Assembly (NCBI GenBank): GCA_009741485.1 | Contig: CM019218.1 | Location: 30,154,898 to 30,218,897, forward strand | DNA: 64,000 bases | Source: Malurus cyaneus samueli | Lineage: Eukaryota > Chordata > Aves > Passeriformes > Maluridae | Direction of reading: 5' to 3' | Shown: in pieces, positions 20,501 to 32,734 of the stretch | How the letters are laid out: the number at the start of each line of letters is the position of its first letter | Numbering within the stretch: the first letter of the stretch is position 1 | Notes under the pieces: generated by a model | What the model saw: only the letters and a program-made list of their open reading frames with translations | Database searches by the model: none | Told to the model about the DNA's origin: nothing | Position numbers and translations under genes: made by a program

Positions 20501-23500
20501 TCAGTCCAACAAGTGTGTGGAGGCAGGACATGAACAGCTCAATAAAATCTGAGATGAAGATGAGGAAAAAGGGAAACGTCATCTGTGGTAGTTGTCCTAA
20601 AGCCTGGGTATCCATGGGGTCCTCCCAGCCAGCCAGATCAGATTCCCTTTTCATTCACCAATGCTGCTGTAGAAAGTTTCTAGCAAGAGGGTTCTAGAAG
20701 GAAAATTGTCTCCTGTGTTTCTCTGCTTGCCCATGGATAGCAGCAATTCAGATTTATTCTGCATGGGGCCAGAATGGAAATTACTCTGGAAACTGCTGAC
20801 TTTATCAATACTTCTTGTGGCAGAAAGAGCCAAGTGAGAGTTTGTAGTTGTTGAGACCTGGATGTGAAAAGCTCCATGGACAGCAGCACACTCCTGTGTA
20901 ATCTAGTATTTGTGTGGTCTGCTCTCTTCCACATACCAGGAGTTCCATGCATGCAAACCATATTTATAACTGAAACACAGGGATCTGGGGGAATAGAAGC
21001 AAAAAAAAAAAAAAAAACAAACAAACAAAACAAAAAAAAAAAAAAAAAAACCCAACAAAACAAAACCCACCCAGAGTTGTGCCCACAATCCTTCTGAACA
21101 AGAATTGCTCTGAACTGCTCAGGTGGGATGCACTATCAGACTTGGGCCAGTACAAATAAAAAGTGAAGTGCAAGAAGAAAGAAATAGCTACATGATGTTA
21201 TTGTTTTGTACTTCTTTCTTCACAGCTGCTCATCAAACTAAGGACAAAAACCAATACAGACTATTTCCTTGAATGTTGCTCCAGGGAGGAACGTGACTCT
21301 TGGGCTTTGGACATCACTGGAGCTATTCATGCTGGTCACCCAGTACAGGTACAAGAACTTCACAGAATGAAGAACTCTTTCAAACTGCTAGAAAATATCA
21401 GCCTCCAGTAAGTACATATGACTTCTCCTTCTGCTCTCCTTTGCACTCCTTGCAAAGTGCCTGAGTTGGTGGATGGGGAGGGTCAAGGGAAGTTTCTTTT
21501 GACACAGATCCTCTCCCATGTGGCCAGGAACTTCTCAACTGGCTGTTCTGTCCTAGGTTTACACATCCTTTTCCCAGGGAATGCGCATTTTCCTGACCTT
21601 CATCTTTTGGGAGTGAGTTCTGCTCAGGATCTCACTGCTGGCTTGAAGACCTTCCTAGTCAGCTGCAGATGTTCTCATTGGGGAGATGTAATACCTCAAA
21701 AGATGTAACATCAGGGAAACACCGCGGGGTGACTTTGTGCCTTGTTGGGGAGTTTTCAAAGCTTATATCTGGAACCCAGACTAGGATTTTTAGGGTGCAT
21801 TGTCTTAAAGAAGAGGAAACAGAGAACTGTTTAAGAAATAAAAGAGTTAACATTAATTTAATTTGTGTTGAGCGGGCAAATCAGGCTGACTCAGATCAGG
21901 TTAAAATGCTTTAAATTAAAAGATTCTTTGTGAGGCATCTTGTTTAGTGCAGCTATTGGAGAATGAAGTTTTCCTGGAATGCACTTAGGACAGTGCTTCT
22001 GGGGGAGTTCCTAGAATATTTCCCATCTTTATGTGGGTAATCATGAGGACATCCCAGGCACTGGCAGGAGTATGCAGCAATCTCTGCCTGTCTTTCTCAT
22101 CTGCTCATGCTGTGCTCTCTGATTTGCAGCAACATCGTGGAGAGAATGTACGACAGCAGTACTGGAATAAAGCTGACCCGCAATTTGGAGCAAGGCAACA
22201 GATACAAAGAGACCTTCACAGGTACACCTACAGCAGGCAAAGAGCCACCTCACACGTGATCTGCCACATTGCAGGGGCGAGGGAGCTATGGTACTGCCTT
22301 CAGCTGTGACCCAGTGGAAACTGGCAGTGCAGCCAAGCTCTCCAACTCCTTTCCCTCTTGCTCTTTGTATGGAATGTATGGAAGCACACTAAGAACACCA
22401 CACTTCTGGTCTACTTTGCACTTCTCTGACAATCTTTGGGATGGTGCCAAAATGTTTCAGCTAGTCAAAACCTGTATGGCAGGAGACCATCTGCCTTTTC
22501 TCAGAAGAGCACACTGTCCTGGTGTGAGAGCTGCCTTTCCTCCTGCAGGTTCTGCCCTGGTGGACTGGCTCATCTCCAATAGCTTTGCTGTGTCACGATT
22601 CGAGGCCGTCACCTTGGCATCCATGCTGATGGATGAGAACTTCATCAGGCCCGTGGGAGTCCGCAGCACGGAGGCCACGCGCTCCAGCGACCCCTCTGAG
22701 AAGTTCCTGGACGACTCCACTGCACTGTACATGTTTGTAAGTGACACAGCAGCTGACAGAGGTACCTCCTCTGGCCCTTGTCACTCACTGGATTTGGGGC
22801 AGTGGTGGAGGGAGTGTGCACAGCGTGCAACCAAAGGCAAACGCGCAGGCTGAGAAAGTAAATGCAGAAGGAGCAGCTCTAGGCTTTCAGCAGTACTAAC
22901 ACTGGCACTTTTGCTGGAGCCAAAAAGCTACATGAATATGGAGGGATCTACAAATTACATAATTAGGCATTAAAAGGGGTGTGTCCCTGGAGTGCAGTGC
23001 TGTGTCTGCGTGTACCACAGGCAGTGCTGTAGTTACGCTACGGCTCAAGGCCACAGTGCTCACACCCAGCGTATGTGAGCTTTACAGCTGTAATTTGTTG
23101 TCTGTGAATCTTGAGCCTACAAGACCAAACAGCAGAGCTATGGAGCAGAATTTATTCAGGAAATATAAGCTAAAAACAGCTAAGGAAAATAAAACAAAAA
23201 ATAAAATGCAGCATGTTGTACTTAAAAGTCTGGGTAGGTTAAAAAGAAAAGTGGAACTGCCTTTTCCCTCTTTGCAGGCTGAGAGCAGTAAGAAAAATAC
23301 CAGTTCCAAGGAAGAGGTACAATTTAACATCTCTGAATTAAGTGGCACAATTGTGAAGCAAGGATTCTTAGTGAAACAGGTAAGCAGTCTTGGAACCTGC
23401 CTCAGAAAACAAAAATTACAGCTCTTAGGGTTTCTTAGTGAATAACAGTGATTTGTACCATCATGGCGGGAGAGTTGTGCCCAGCAGAACTAACTTGCCT

Positions 23501-26500
23501 GTCAGTACTTGAGGTATTGCAGTTAGGAGTATCCAGTCATAAAGAAGTGAACTATGGAACTTGCTCAGGCAGGATTAATTGGATATTCTGTACATACTGA
23601 GCATATACTGAAAGGTAAAAAATAGTATCAAAACAGAAGTCCCACACAAACTCCAAATCCTACTAGAGGTGTTTTATTCACTTCCAAGCAGAGCCACTGT
23701 TCCTTTGGTTTAATCTGTCCCATCCCGGCAGTGTGAACAGTGATGATGTTTTGCTGGCCACAGATAAATTTCAAAGCTGAGTAGCTTGACTTTTATATGA
23801 AATGGACATTTACTTGTGAGCAGTCACTCACAGGACCTGACCCTTGGTCTGCAAGGCTTAGTTTCCAACCCTTGCTGTGATCAAGATGAGGATCAATCAC
23901 ACCCTTTCAAAGCATAACATAGCCACCTGCAAATGGAGCCCTACCTGCACTGCATGGCCACATTTCTACTCTGGAGCCTTGCACCCAGTGCTCCAACTTT
24001 AATTGTTCTAACTGGATCATCAGATGCTTCCCAACCCTCCCTCCTCCTGCTACCAGGGCACCATGAGAGTTGGTGGGGCACTGTGGGACCCCCACAGGCT
24101 GGCAGGGCACCCTGCCCCATCACCACGAGACACCAGAGCTGCCCAGGAGCTCCTTTCCATGGTCAGCAGCAGCCAGGGACAGCCCCAGCAGCCAGGGACA
24201 GCCCCAGCAGCCCCAGCCCTGGACAGCCCCAGCAGCCCCAGCACCAAAGCTCCAGGAGAAGGGATGCTCACAGAGCCTGGTCTTGAGAGGGCTGGGCTGA
24301 CAGAGTAAAGAGCTGCAAAAGGACCTGACAGAAGCCACTCAGAGCACACACAGCATGGGATTTTTAATCAGAAACCTACATTTAATCTGAAATTAAAAGC
24401 AGGAATAAGGGATATGATTAATTTGTTCCTGTCACTCTGCTTTCTTAGTTCTCAGCACAGGGAAGGGAGGAAGTAATTATCAATGAATGAAGAAGAAAGA
24501 CAAGCAGAAGATCATGGGAATTACCAAGATGTTAGGAAAGATTTTTCTCTGTTGGGTCCAAACCCTCTTTTTTTGGTACCTATTTATATAGGAAAATGGT
24601 CATTTCGGGAGGTGGTAATTTTATTCTTCCATTTTTCAGGGGCACAAGAGGAAAAACTGGAAGGTGAGAAAATTTGTTTTGAGAGCTGATCCTGGTTTTT
24701 TGCACTACTATGATCCCACCAAGGTACGTGGGTGGGAAGTTATCATCCCAGAAGTCCCTTTAGAGACCTAAATGTTATAACGAAGATACAATCATGCTTT
24801 AAATGTTTCTATCACACAGATCTCCTTCTGGGCTCCTGTATCCATTTCCTGGGGAATCAGACCTCTCTGGCTTTACCCTAGGAAGCTGTCCTTGTAGGAT
24901 TTTGTATCCCTGTGTCTTCCATCCTGTCTTTTTCCCAGTGAGATTCTTTTTCCTTAGCTGAATGGCAGCAGTCTTTTTGGGATTGGTCTTTTGCTGTACC
25001 CTCACAGTCTGGGGCCATGGTCCTGCAGGGTTTCTTGCTGGGTTGTGATCTTTTTTGCACTGAAATCCCACCACTTGAGGATCATACTGGTACAGGGATT
25101 TTTTACATTCTTATCCCAGCATTGAATAGGGTCTTCTTAATGCCCAAATATTTATAGGAATTTCTACTGCTCAGTTTTAAACTTTCTCATGGATCTGTAG
25201 AATTTATCTTCATGGATATAATAATCAGTGTGAGCAACTCAGATACACAGGGTACCACAAAACCCAACAGGATTGCAAAAAGAACATATGTAGAAATGCT
25301 GTACGTGACTTTTAAAGGAAATGGAAATAACATATCAGAGACAAGAAATTATGAGGCTGGTTCATTTTTTGTATCCTGCTCCTTCATGTTTTTTTTTTTC
25401 ACTGCAATTTATCTTTGTAATGCTATAAACTCAAACTACAGAACCTGAATGTGAAAAACAAGAGAACCACCCGATTAGGGAAAACAGTCAGATTTTTTTC
25501 CATACAGTCTCAGTGAAAAACAGCAAGCTAAATACTTGCAGAAATTTACATAATTCATGATGCATTTTTATTGATAAAACTATACATATGTTTGAAACAT
25601 GATTGCATACCCTTGTGCTTTTAACTCATCTAACATCATGCCCCAATACATCAGAGAAGCATTTGAGGCTGAAAAAATATAGTAATGCATTTAATTACAT
25701 GTTCTAATTGATTTATCTTGTGACATGGTTGTTTTGTGCCTGGAAAACCCAGCATTACACCTCTAACTTCATAAAAGTAATGTGTGTGCTCTGGGAAATT
25801 ATTTTAATGATGATAATTTCCAGCTAAGCCTTGTTTCCTTTTTCTTTGCAGGAAGAAAACAAACCAGTGGGTGGATTCTCTCTTCGTGGCTGTCTTGTCT
25901 CAGCTCTGGAGGACAACGGAGTCCCAGCAGGTGAGCACGAGCCTCTAAACTTTCATACGTTTATATTTATGCCACAGCAATACAGTCTTTGTGTGTGGGT
26001 TTGTATTTGTGGCTGCCTGTATGCACAAGTGGGCTGACCATTCATTTCCCTTTGCAAGCAGGGGAAGAGGCATGTCAAAAATCCCTGTACTGCTAGGTTA
26101 TCCTCACCAAAGGGGATCTTTTTGCAGTGTTATTTCCATACATCCTGGGTGTTCCCTTTATATGGGCTTTTCTTAGTCATGTGACCTCTGAGACAGTCCT
26201 AAGACTGATTAATATTCCAGAGTTAACAGATAAAGAGAAAACACCTTCTTTTGGGCATTGTTTAACTCAAAGTCTTGAGGCATCTTCTGGTGCCATCCCT
26301 TTTCTGTGTCCTCCCTTTTTATGCTATTACCTTTTCCTTCCTGACCTGCTAGAACCCAAATGTAGGGGAGACATAAAAACAGAAATAAAAACCCTTGTTC
26401 TGCTGGAGCACAGGCTTAATTCAGGCCCCAGAACCTCAGGCTTACAGATAAGCGTTCTTGCTGTTAGAGCAATTTATTTTGTGACAGTAAGCACAATGTG

Positions 26501-27248
26501 TAGATCTCAAATGCAGAATATCTTTCTAAGGAGAAGGTCTGAAGCAGCTTTGGTCTGGGGACAGGGGGGACATGATGAACAATAGAGTTCCTTGCTAAGA
26601 GGAGCCCAACTATGGTCAGGAGAAAACCTAATATACTGTGTAAACTGGTAGGGGTTCATCCCTCCAGTGTGTAACTCAAGTAATAGTCAGTAACTCAGTT
26701 ACTCAAGTAATAGTCTCCATCTAAACAGAGGCTATTTTATATTTGTTGTAGAGTGCACAGTAGTTCATAGGAAGGAATGTCTGTGCTATACCTTTTTTTT
26801 CAAAGAATCACAGAATCACCGAGTGTTTTGGGTTGGAAGGAACCCCAAAGATCACCTAGTTCCAACCCCACTGCCATGAACAGGGTCAATTTCCACTAGG
26901 CCAGGTTGCTCAAAGCCCTATTCAGCCTTGCCTTGAGCACTTCCAGTGGTTTTGAAGAGGGAAATCAAAGTCACAAGAGCTTTAGATGTCTTTTCCATAA
27001 TAAAAAGGAAAGATTTTATTCCCTAATTCACTAAATTAAAATTCTTCCCTATGAAGCTTCATATCTGCCAGAAAGATTTAATCTCTTCACCTTCCTGATC
27101 TGTTCTTTTTTTCTCTGCAGGAGTGAAGGGCAATGTGCAAGGCAACCTCTTCAAAATCATCACCAAAAATGACATTCATTATTATATCCAGGCCAGCTCC
27201 AAGGCAGAGCGAGTGCAGTGGATTGAAGCAATCAAACCACTGACATGA
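17549..27248 (+). CDS. PLEK2: Pleckstrin-2, complete
   Basis: Pleckstrin-2 is a cytosolic adaptor that binds phosphoinositides and promotes actin rearrangement, cell spreading and erythroid maturation. Coding exons: 17549-17599, 20067-20231, 21226-21407, 22130-22221, 22549-22736, 23278-23379, 24640-24723, 25852-25930, 27121-27248. Phases agree and borders are GT-AG. They total 1071 nt, or 356 aa plus stop (human about 353). The first PH domain spans roughly residues 8-107 (V-L-K-E-G-F-L-V-K-R then G-H-I-V-R-N-W-K). The DEP domain spans about 140-225 (S-A-L-V-D-W-L-I-S-N-S-F). The second PH domain spans about 247-353 (V-K-Q-G-F-L-V-K-Q then H-K-R-K-N-W-K-V-R), ending I-E-A-I-K-P-L-T. Two ATGs are adjacent (17549 and 17552), so the N-terminus could start one residue later; both precede E-E-A-G-V-L-K-E-G. 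The gene converges on the galectin-like gene. Introns carry an A-rich tract (21001-21070), a small minisatellite (24164-24243) and a CR1 fragment (26803-26955). Confidence 0.96.
21001..21070. repeat. A-rich low-complexity tract
   Basis: Long runs of A are interrupted by CAAACAAACAAAAC and CCCAACAAAACAAAACCC, in PLEK2 intron 2. It may be the tail of a decayed retrotransposed sequence, but no recognisable body precedes it. Open frames here are low-complexity artefacts. Confidence 0.8.
24164..24243. repeat. Short GC-rich minisatellite
   Basis: The 19-bp unit AGCCAGGGACAGCCCCAGC occurs at 24171-24189 and 24190-24208. Shortened CAGCCCCAGC variants follow to about 24243. It lies in PLEK2 intron 6 within a locally GC-rich patch (about 24040-24300). 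Confidence 0.8.
26803..26955 (-). mobile_element. CR1 LINE, 3' end fragment in antisense
   Basis: The string ATCACAGAATCACC...GGGTTGGAAGGAACCCCAAAG, then TCACCTAGTTCCAACCCCACTGCCATG and CACTAGGCCAGGTTGCTCAAAGCCC, is the reverse complement of the conserved avian CR1 3' region. The element therefore points left. The terminal short repeat of CR1 appears at its left end. It lies in PLEK2 intron 8 and is truncated. Confidence 0.9.
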
Positions 27249-28152
27249 GTAATGTGGACTCCATGCCAAATTACAAACCACATTTGTGACCAGATTTCTT
27301 GCTCTCAGTGCCTGGGAGTGTTGTTTTTTTCTTAACAGTCTATTTTTGTAATTTGAATCATCATAACACCTACCAATTCCTGGCAGACCATGTAGACCAA
27401 GTCTTTTATAGACCAATTATTCTGTAGATCCAAAATAATTCCCCCACCTTGAATTTACCATCTAACCAAGAGACCAAAACGGGTGGATAAAGACAAAGAA
27501 ACTACGAGATATGATATTCCAAGATGGAAGAAAGGATCTTTTGTACAAGTATTCAGTCTATGTCTGACAGATCCAGGTTGCGCTTTATTTTAAAGCAGAA
27601 TTGTCTTGCTCCCTTTCCCTTTATAAAGGGGCTCATCAACTTAATTATTTAAGACTGACTGAAACATCTAAGTCATGAAAGGTGCTGGTGTTTGAGGCTG
27701 CCTTTCCTGTATACCTCTTGAACCCCATGAACCTTGTGCTAGCCACAATCCTGCTGCCAAGATAATATGTATCGCCAAACAAACAAGGGCTCTGTCTGTC
27801 CATCCACCTGCTCTATTATTTAGTTCTCTTTAGACTGGAAAAGAACAAAGGATCTTCCTCTCCACCATGCAGGTTACTCTTATGCTGGTAATGTCCCACA
27901 GTAGAACAGGATCCTGTGTATCAGATCAGACCAGTGACAGTTCCAGACCATTTCTGGTGCTAAATATATCAGAAGAAATCACTCAGCCATAAAAGCAAGA
28001 CATTTCCTTCTGATTATTACCGTAAGTCCATTTATGTTGGAGCACCATTTGGACTGAGAATTATAGTAGACTATTGCTTTTTTTTATCTTAAGTCATTAA
28101 ATTTTCCATTGTTTGTCTACTAAACTTGTCTTTGATATCATTACATATTAAA
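27249..28152 (+). terminator. PLEK2: PLEK2 3' UTR with candidate polyadenylation signals
   Basis: After the PLEK2 stop codon there is no further exon. No canonical AATAAA lies close to the stop. The variant signal ATTAAA occurs at 28096-28101 and 28147-28152; the second is followed by A-rich sequence. They would give a 3' UTR of roughly 0.85-0.9 kb. The end is inferred. Confidence 0.35.
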
Positions 28153-28955
28153 AAAACAACAAAAAAAACCCCCAGTGCATTAGAATATCCTGTGCTCTTT
28201 GGAGATGTGATTTTTCTCAGAGAGTAGTGTGAGTATATGAAAAATAATGATTTTCATTCACTGTAATTTTAGATTTGTATATAAACTGAAACACCAGAGG
28301 GTGAAATGGAATGTAGGAAATTATTCAAACACCTGACCCGCCTGCTTTATTTTTCATGAAATTCCTTGTTTTATCTCAGTATCTATATCTGACAACCAGA
28401 CTCTGCAGAGCCTTCAAAAGCCCTCTGAAGGCAGCATGTTCCTTGAAGTCATAAAGGAATTTGATAGCCCTCTATCCACAGATTAATTTCTGTACAGATG
28501 TTTTGTTCTCCAAGTTGTGTGCTGAAAAGAAGTCTCCTCATCACCAAAGGCAGGACATGATACATGCCTGTTTATTTATTAGAATAGCCATGTATTTAGG
28601 ACTTTTCTCAAAAGACATGAGAATGAAACAACAGCACAACACTTACATGTATTCAAACATTTAACAGAGCTGGTAAAGAAGTTTGCTGTAAAGGTGCAAT
28701 TCTAATTAGATGCAAGAACAAGAATGGGCAGTGCAGTTTCAGCTATAGATGCCATTTCCTAGAGCAAGTCCACAGAAGACTGTGAAATCCACAGCTGTTG
28801 AAACCTTTCAATTCTGGAATAGCTACCTGTAAGAGACAGGGATGGTGGTAAGGCATTTATTACTCTTTACTGGTCGATGGTTTTGTGCTGAGCAGAGCTT
28901 CCAGAAAAAGCAATTCCCTCCTGATAACGTGAGCCTTGATACGGCCATCAGATCC

Positions 28956-28961
28956 TTTATT
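28956..28961 (-). terminator. Polyadenylation signal of the galectin-like gene (candidate)
   Basis: TTTATT on the plus strand reads AATAAA on the minus strand, 426 bp downstream of the stop codon at 29387-29389. It is the first canonical signal met. A poly-C run as read on this strand would fall inside the 3' UTR. Confidence 0.45.
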
Positions 28962-29221
28962 CACTTAGAAAAACTCCCACTTCTCTTTTGTCAGACCCTT
29001 CACCTGAATAGTGCCCACTTCTAATCACAAAGCTAAAAAAAGCCACCCACCACAGATTACTGAGCTCTGCCACCTGGCATGTCTGGGTGGACTATAGAAC
29101 AATGAGGATGTGAGTTCATAAATCTTGCGGTTTGGGAGGCCAAAAGTGTATCTCAGTGTATCAAAGGCTTTGAGATTTATCCAGACCAGCCATAGCTCTG
29201 CAATTGCTCTGAGTGTGTAAA

Positions 29222-29244
29222 GGGGGGGGGGGGGGAGGGGGGGG
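29222..29244. repeat. Poly-G homopolymer run
   Basis: Fourteen G, one A, then eight G. It could form a G-quadruplex on the plus strand and is a known kind of site for sequencing slippage. It lies within the predicted 3' UTR of the galectin-like gene, where it is transcribed as C. Confidence 0.85.
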
Positions 29245-29386
29245 CAAGGGTGTATCTCAAAACACTCAATGCATTTGAAAATACATTCCGGTCATCCGAT
29301 CAATCAGGGGAAAAAGACAAAACATTTCTGAGATAAGAGAAAGTACATTTTCCTCAGTCCTCTGGTGATATTGTGGTCTCCTTTTT

Positions 29387-32300
29387 TCAAGCCACTTTGG
29401 TAAGCCGGATGTCCCCTGAGATCCGCAAAGCCTTCATCAAGTTCAGAGGCTGAATGCGGTGAGTGAAGTCACACAGCTGCCGTCCATCAACCAGGACTCG
29501 TATTTGCTGGTGTTCACATAAGAGCTCCATCTGTAATGGAAAAGGAACAGGGGAGGGTATTAGAGATGAGCAGCAGGGTTGATTTCAACAGCACAGAGTT
29601 AGAACCAAATGTTACGGGGACAGTGAAGAACAAAGTCTACCAGTTCTCTGAAACGCCCCTAATAAATAACCTACCCTCTTCTGAGATGACACTGCAAAGC
29701 TCCTTACACGGGGAATATTCTCACTAAAATTAGAGAAAAGGATGCCTCTTTCCCATCAGGGCTTGAACTGTTGGTGTCTGTGCCATATTAGACTTGTTAA
29801 CCTGGCAGTGTCAGTAGTTAGCTATTCGTGGTCATACACACAGCCTTCAGCCTTTCTCCCCTCCTTTTCTCCACCCTATTTATAGTACCCTAAAAATTAC
29901 CTTGAAGTTGTCACCTGCTGTAAATGGAAAGTATGGAATAGTCTTCTCTTCTCTTCCCCATTTCCCAGCAATTCGTGCATTTCGGGTGATAGATTTCTCA
30001 CTGAAGTTAACTGTAAATAACAGCCCAATATCTTTGTTTGCATCCACTGGATCACAGAGCAGAGTCACTGAAAAACTGAAAAAAAACAACAATTAAGTGA
30101 CTGGAACTTCCAGAAATGTGAAAGGATGTGGGCAACATGGCAGATGCTTATAGAGACTAGAGACAGCTGTTGGTTTCATGTCAGACTGAAACACAGGACT
30201 GCTACAGGCTTAGAACCTGGAGAAAGAGATGAGACCAGGCAGGTTTTTGTTTCCTGCCCCAGTGTCAAGTATAATGCTAGTGATTCCTGGTATTGCTTTC
30301 CCTCTCTCTTGACTGAAATCAAATCTTTCAACATGTACTCATTTGTGTCCTAAAAGAGATTATGGCATACTCTTCACCAGTGGAAGCAGTGGAGCTGACA
30401 GCTGTAGTTGCAAAAAACCCTCAATGTTAAGCACAGTTGCTGTTATCCAAATAAAAGACAGCAAAACCTCCACCTCTGGTGCCAAAACTGTTTTTTAAAC
30501 GGTGCTGATTCCAACCCCCCACAGACAACCAAGATGCAATTTGAGAAGTGCACCTCTTCCTATAGGAGAAATGCCATTTGTGTGTTCTCTCCAGTTCACA
30601 TTAGATAAGGGCAAGGAGTAGAAAATCTTGTCAGGGCAGTCAGAAGGCCAAACAGTGAACTCCTCCCTGACCTTTTAGTCTCAGTCTCAGTGCAGGCAAA
30701 TCACATAAAGCTGTAAATTGTTAATCTGTTTGACTTTCTTCCTTCAAAGAGCACATACTTCCAAGAAAGCTTCAGAATTTAGAAGACAGGTAGGAGCATG
30801 TATAACAGGGTGAAGCCCCCAGCAGTCCCTTCACCTACCTCTTGGGCTTGGAGTGTACCACACCTATGACTGTGAGTTTCATGGTTGGTCTCAGGCCACC
30901 TTTAATTTCACCAACATACTGCTCCATCTGCAGGGAACAGTGAAAATGGCTTCAGTGGGTCATGCTGCAGGTAAACCAGCTTTAACAGCTGCTTTGGTCA
31001 CGGAGGTTTATTTTTATATGCACAAAAGAACTTGAAAGTATTTCCAGCCTAAAAGACTTGTTGCACTCTAACACAATAAATCTGGTAGTAGCGATCCAGT
31101 TGCTCTGGTTGCAGCAGATGAGAAGCTTTGTTGTAGCATGGTGCATGATGCAGACTCTGCTTGAACCTACTCTGCCACCTCAAATTTGCTAACAGATTTT
31201 GGTGGGCTAACTTGGCACCATCAGGACTTACACCAGCCTCTGTCCCCCACTGTAAAAGCAGAGTAGGTGCTGCCCTGACACTGCATGTTGACCATGTCCT
31301 CAGAGGTGATCCCAGTCACACCTGTCCTGTTGTGACAGTGACTTTGAGAAGTCACACTTCTTCAGAAAAGAAAATAGCTTCTTGCTGGATCTACTTCTGT
31401 CCTGTTCACAGAGACTTGTAATTGCAAGCTCTGACCTACACCTTTTCAGTTTCCAAGCAATCCTCTAACAGCTTTGACGGTCAGTGGAAGAACAAACACA
31501 GGCCATGGCTGACACAGAAATATTAAAGAGAGAGCTTGGAACAATTGATAGGGATGTTTTGAGGCTTCATTTTCAGAAAAGCTTGAAAATGTAAATGTCG
31601 GAACACTACACTGCAGCATGTAATAATTTCCTGTGCAGATTCACTTAGAAAGAAGCTGCTATAAAACACTAAATGTTATTAGCAACTTGCGTAACACTGA
31701 TAATATTCCAAGGCAATGCACAACAGACCCTGTTTGAGATAAAAAGAGCTTTATCATTCCAGTGTTCCAAGACAAAAATTCAGACAGTTTTGCAAGAAGA
31801 CCTGCACAATATATGCACACAAATTCAAGATAAAAAATGTTTTGCCTATACCTCATTTCCTAATTTCAATATAGTAGTAGTAGTATCTTCTGCTAAGATT
31901 ACCTTATACAATTTATTTTCCTACTCTGATATGACAGCTACTTTTAGAGTTTCACAGCTATATTAATAAACCTCTAATTCCTTAAAAGATGAATATTGGA
32001 AGAATAATTTTAAAAGCACCTTCAAAACTGACAGCAGTACTACTTATTGTTAATAATGTACGTTTACCCTTGCAGGAGTGGGCAGGTGACTCCAGCAAGT
32101 ATGTTTTAAACTTTGTAACAAAAGAAAAGCATCAAGCATTTGCTGTGTTTTACCTAAGGAAACTACTTGTCAAGTAAGGAGTCCAACTGTACAGAGATAA
32201 TTTAAACAGGACAAAATAATTAGAGAGTGGGTAATAAGCATAAAAGATCTCAGGATAAATAAAGTTTGTGCTAATACAGGTCTCATGTCCCATGAAAGCT

Positions 32301-32734
32301 TCTTCCTTGCCTAGAGAAGAGACAAGATACAAAGTACTACCCCAAACTGGAAGTAATTATAAATTGAGAACTTTTTTTGTGTTGAGGTGTACCATAGTCA
32401 GCATCATCGCTAGTGGCACAGGGTATCAGAATTGAATAGACGGAATGACAATCACTTGGTCTCAACAGTTACCGCGGATCCAGCATGGCTGGAGAAAATT
32501 CAGAGGCGTGGCTGCCCACACACGATTTATCTGCGGACACCTAGTTGACAGTACAGGTTAAAAATACTCAGGAAGCTGGAGGAGGTAATGCTCCAAACTC
32601 CTGCAAGCTCCTTACAGAGTTTATTGGTGGGTCCCCGCATGTGCTCACGGGCCTAGTTCCCATCCCGTATTTTCCGTTCAGCAGCCCTAGGGATTCACTC
32701 GGTCACTTACTTTGGCACACCTCTCCTCTGTCAT
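29387..32734 (-). CDS. Galectin-related protein (LGALSL-like), complete four-exon gene
   Basis: Minus-strand coding exons, in order of transcription: 32734-32711, 30927-30839, 30075-29901, 29530-29387. Every border is GT-AG (donors GTAAGT, GTAGGT, GTAATT). Phases agree and the total is 432 nt, or 143 aa plus stop. The product is one galectin beta-sandwich: Y-V-G-E-I-K-G-G-L-R-P (12-22), T-R-N-A-R (68-72), G-K-W-G-R-E-E-K (75-82), I-P-Y-F-P-F (84-89), L-L-C-E-H (99-103), V-L-V-D-G-R-Q-L (108-115). It resembles human galectin-related protein more than any classical galectin, as in G-x-I-K-G-G-x-R-P, I-P-Y-F-P-F and L-C-E-H. It lacks that protein's longer N-terminal region. Of the galectin-1 sugar contacts, His44, Asn46 and Arg48 correspond to Leu57, Thr59 and Asn61. 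Asn70, Trp77 and Glu80 remain and Arg73 is Lys82. Lactose binding is therefore doubtful. There is no signal peptide, so it is probably cytosolic or nuclear. Exon 2 begins with an in-frame ATG (Met9), so translation could also start there. Function unknown. Confidence 0.9.

Larger units (their letters stand above)
28153..29386. other. Tail-to-tail gap between PLEK2 and the galectin-like gene
   Basis: The two neighbouring genes converge here. TTTATT at 28956-28961 (AATAAA on the minus strand, 426 bp beyond the galectin-like stop) is the likely polyadenylation signal of that gene. Two overlapping copies at 28571-28580 are alternatives. A poly-G run (G14, A, G8) lies at 29222-29244. No other gene is seen. 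Confidence 0.5.

Noticed and set aside
20864..21173. Lys-rich and Phe-rich frames around the A-rich tract
   Set aside because: They are low-complexity translations of poly-A and its complement.
22269..22853. 194-codon frame suggesting a longer PLEK2 exon
   Set aside because: Only 22549-22736 matches pleckstrin-2 (the DEP domain); the rest is intron read-through on both sides of good splice sites.
26127..26585. 152-codon open frame in PLEK2 intron 8
   Set aside because: It starts inside the intron with no acceptor or family resemblance, and the PLEK2 frame is complete without it.
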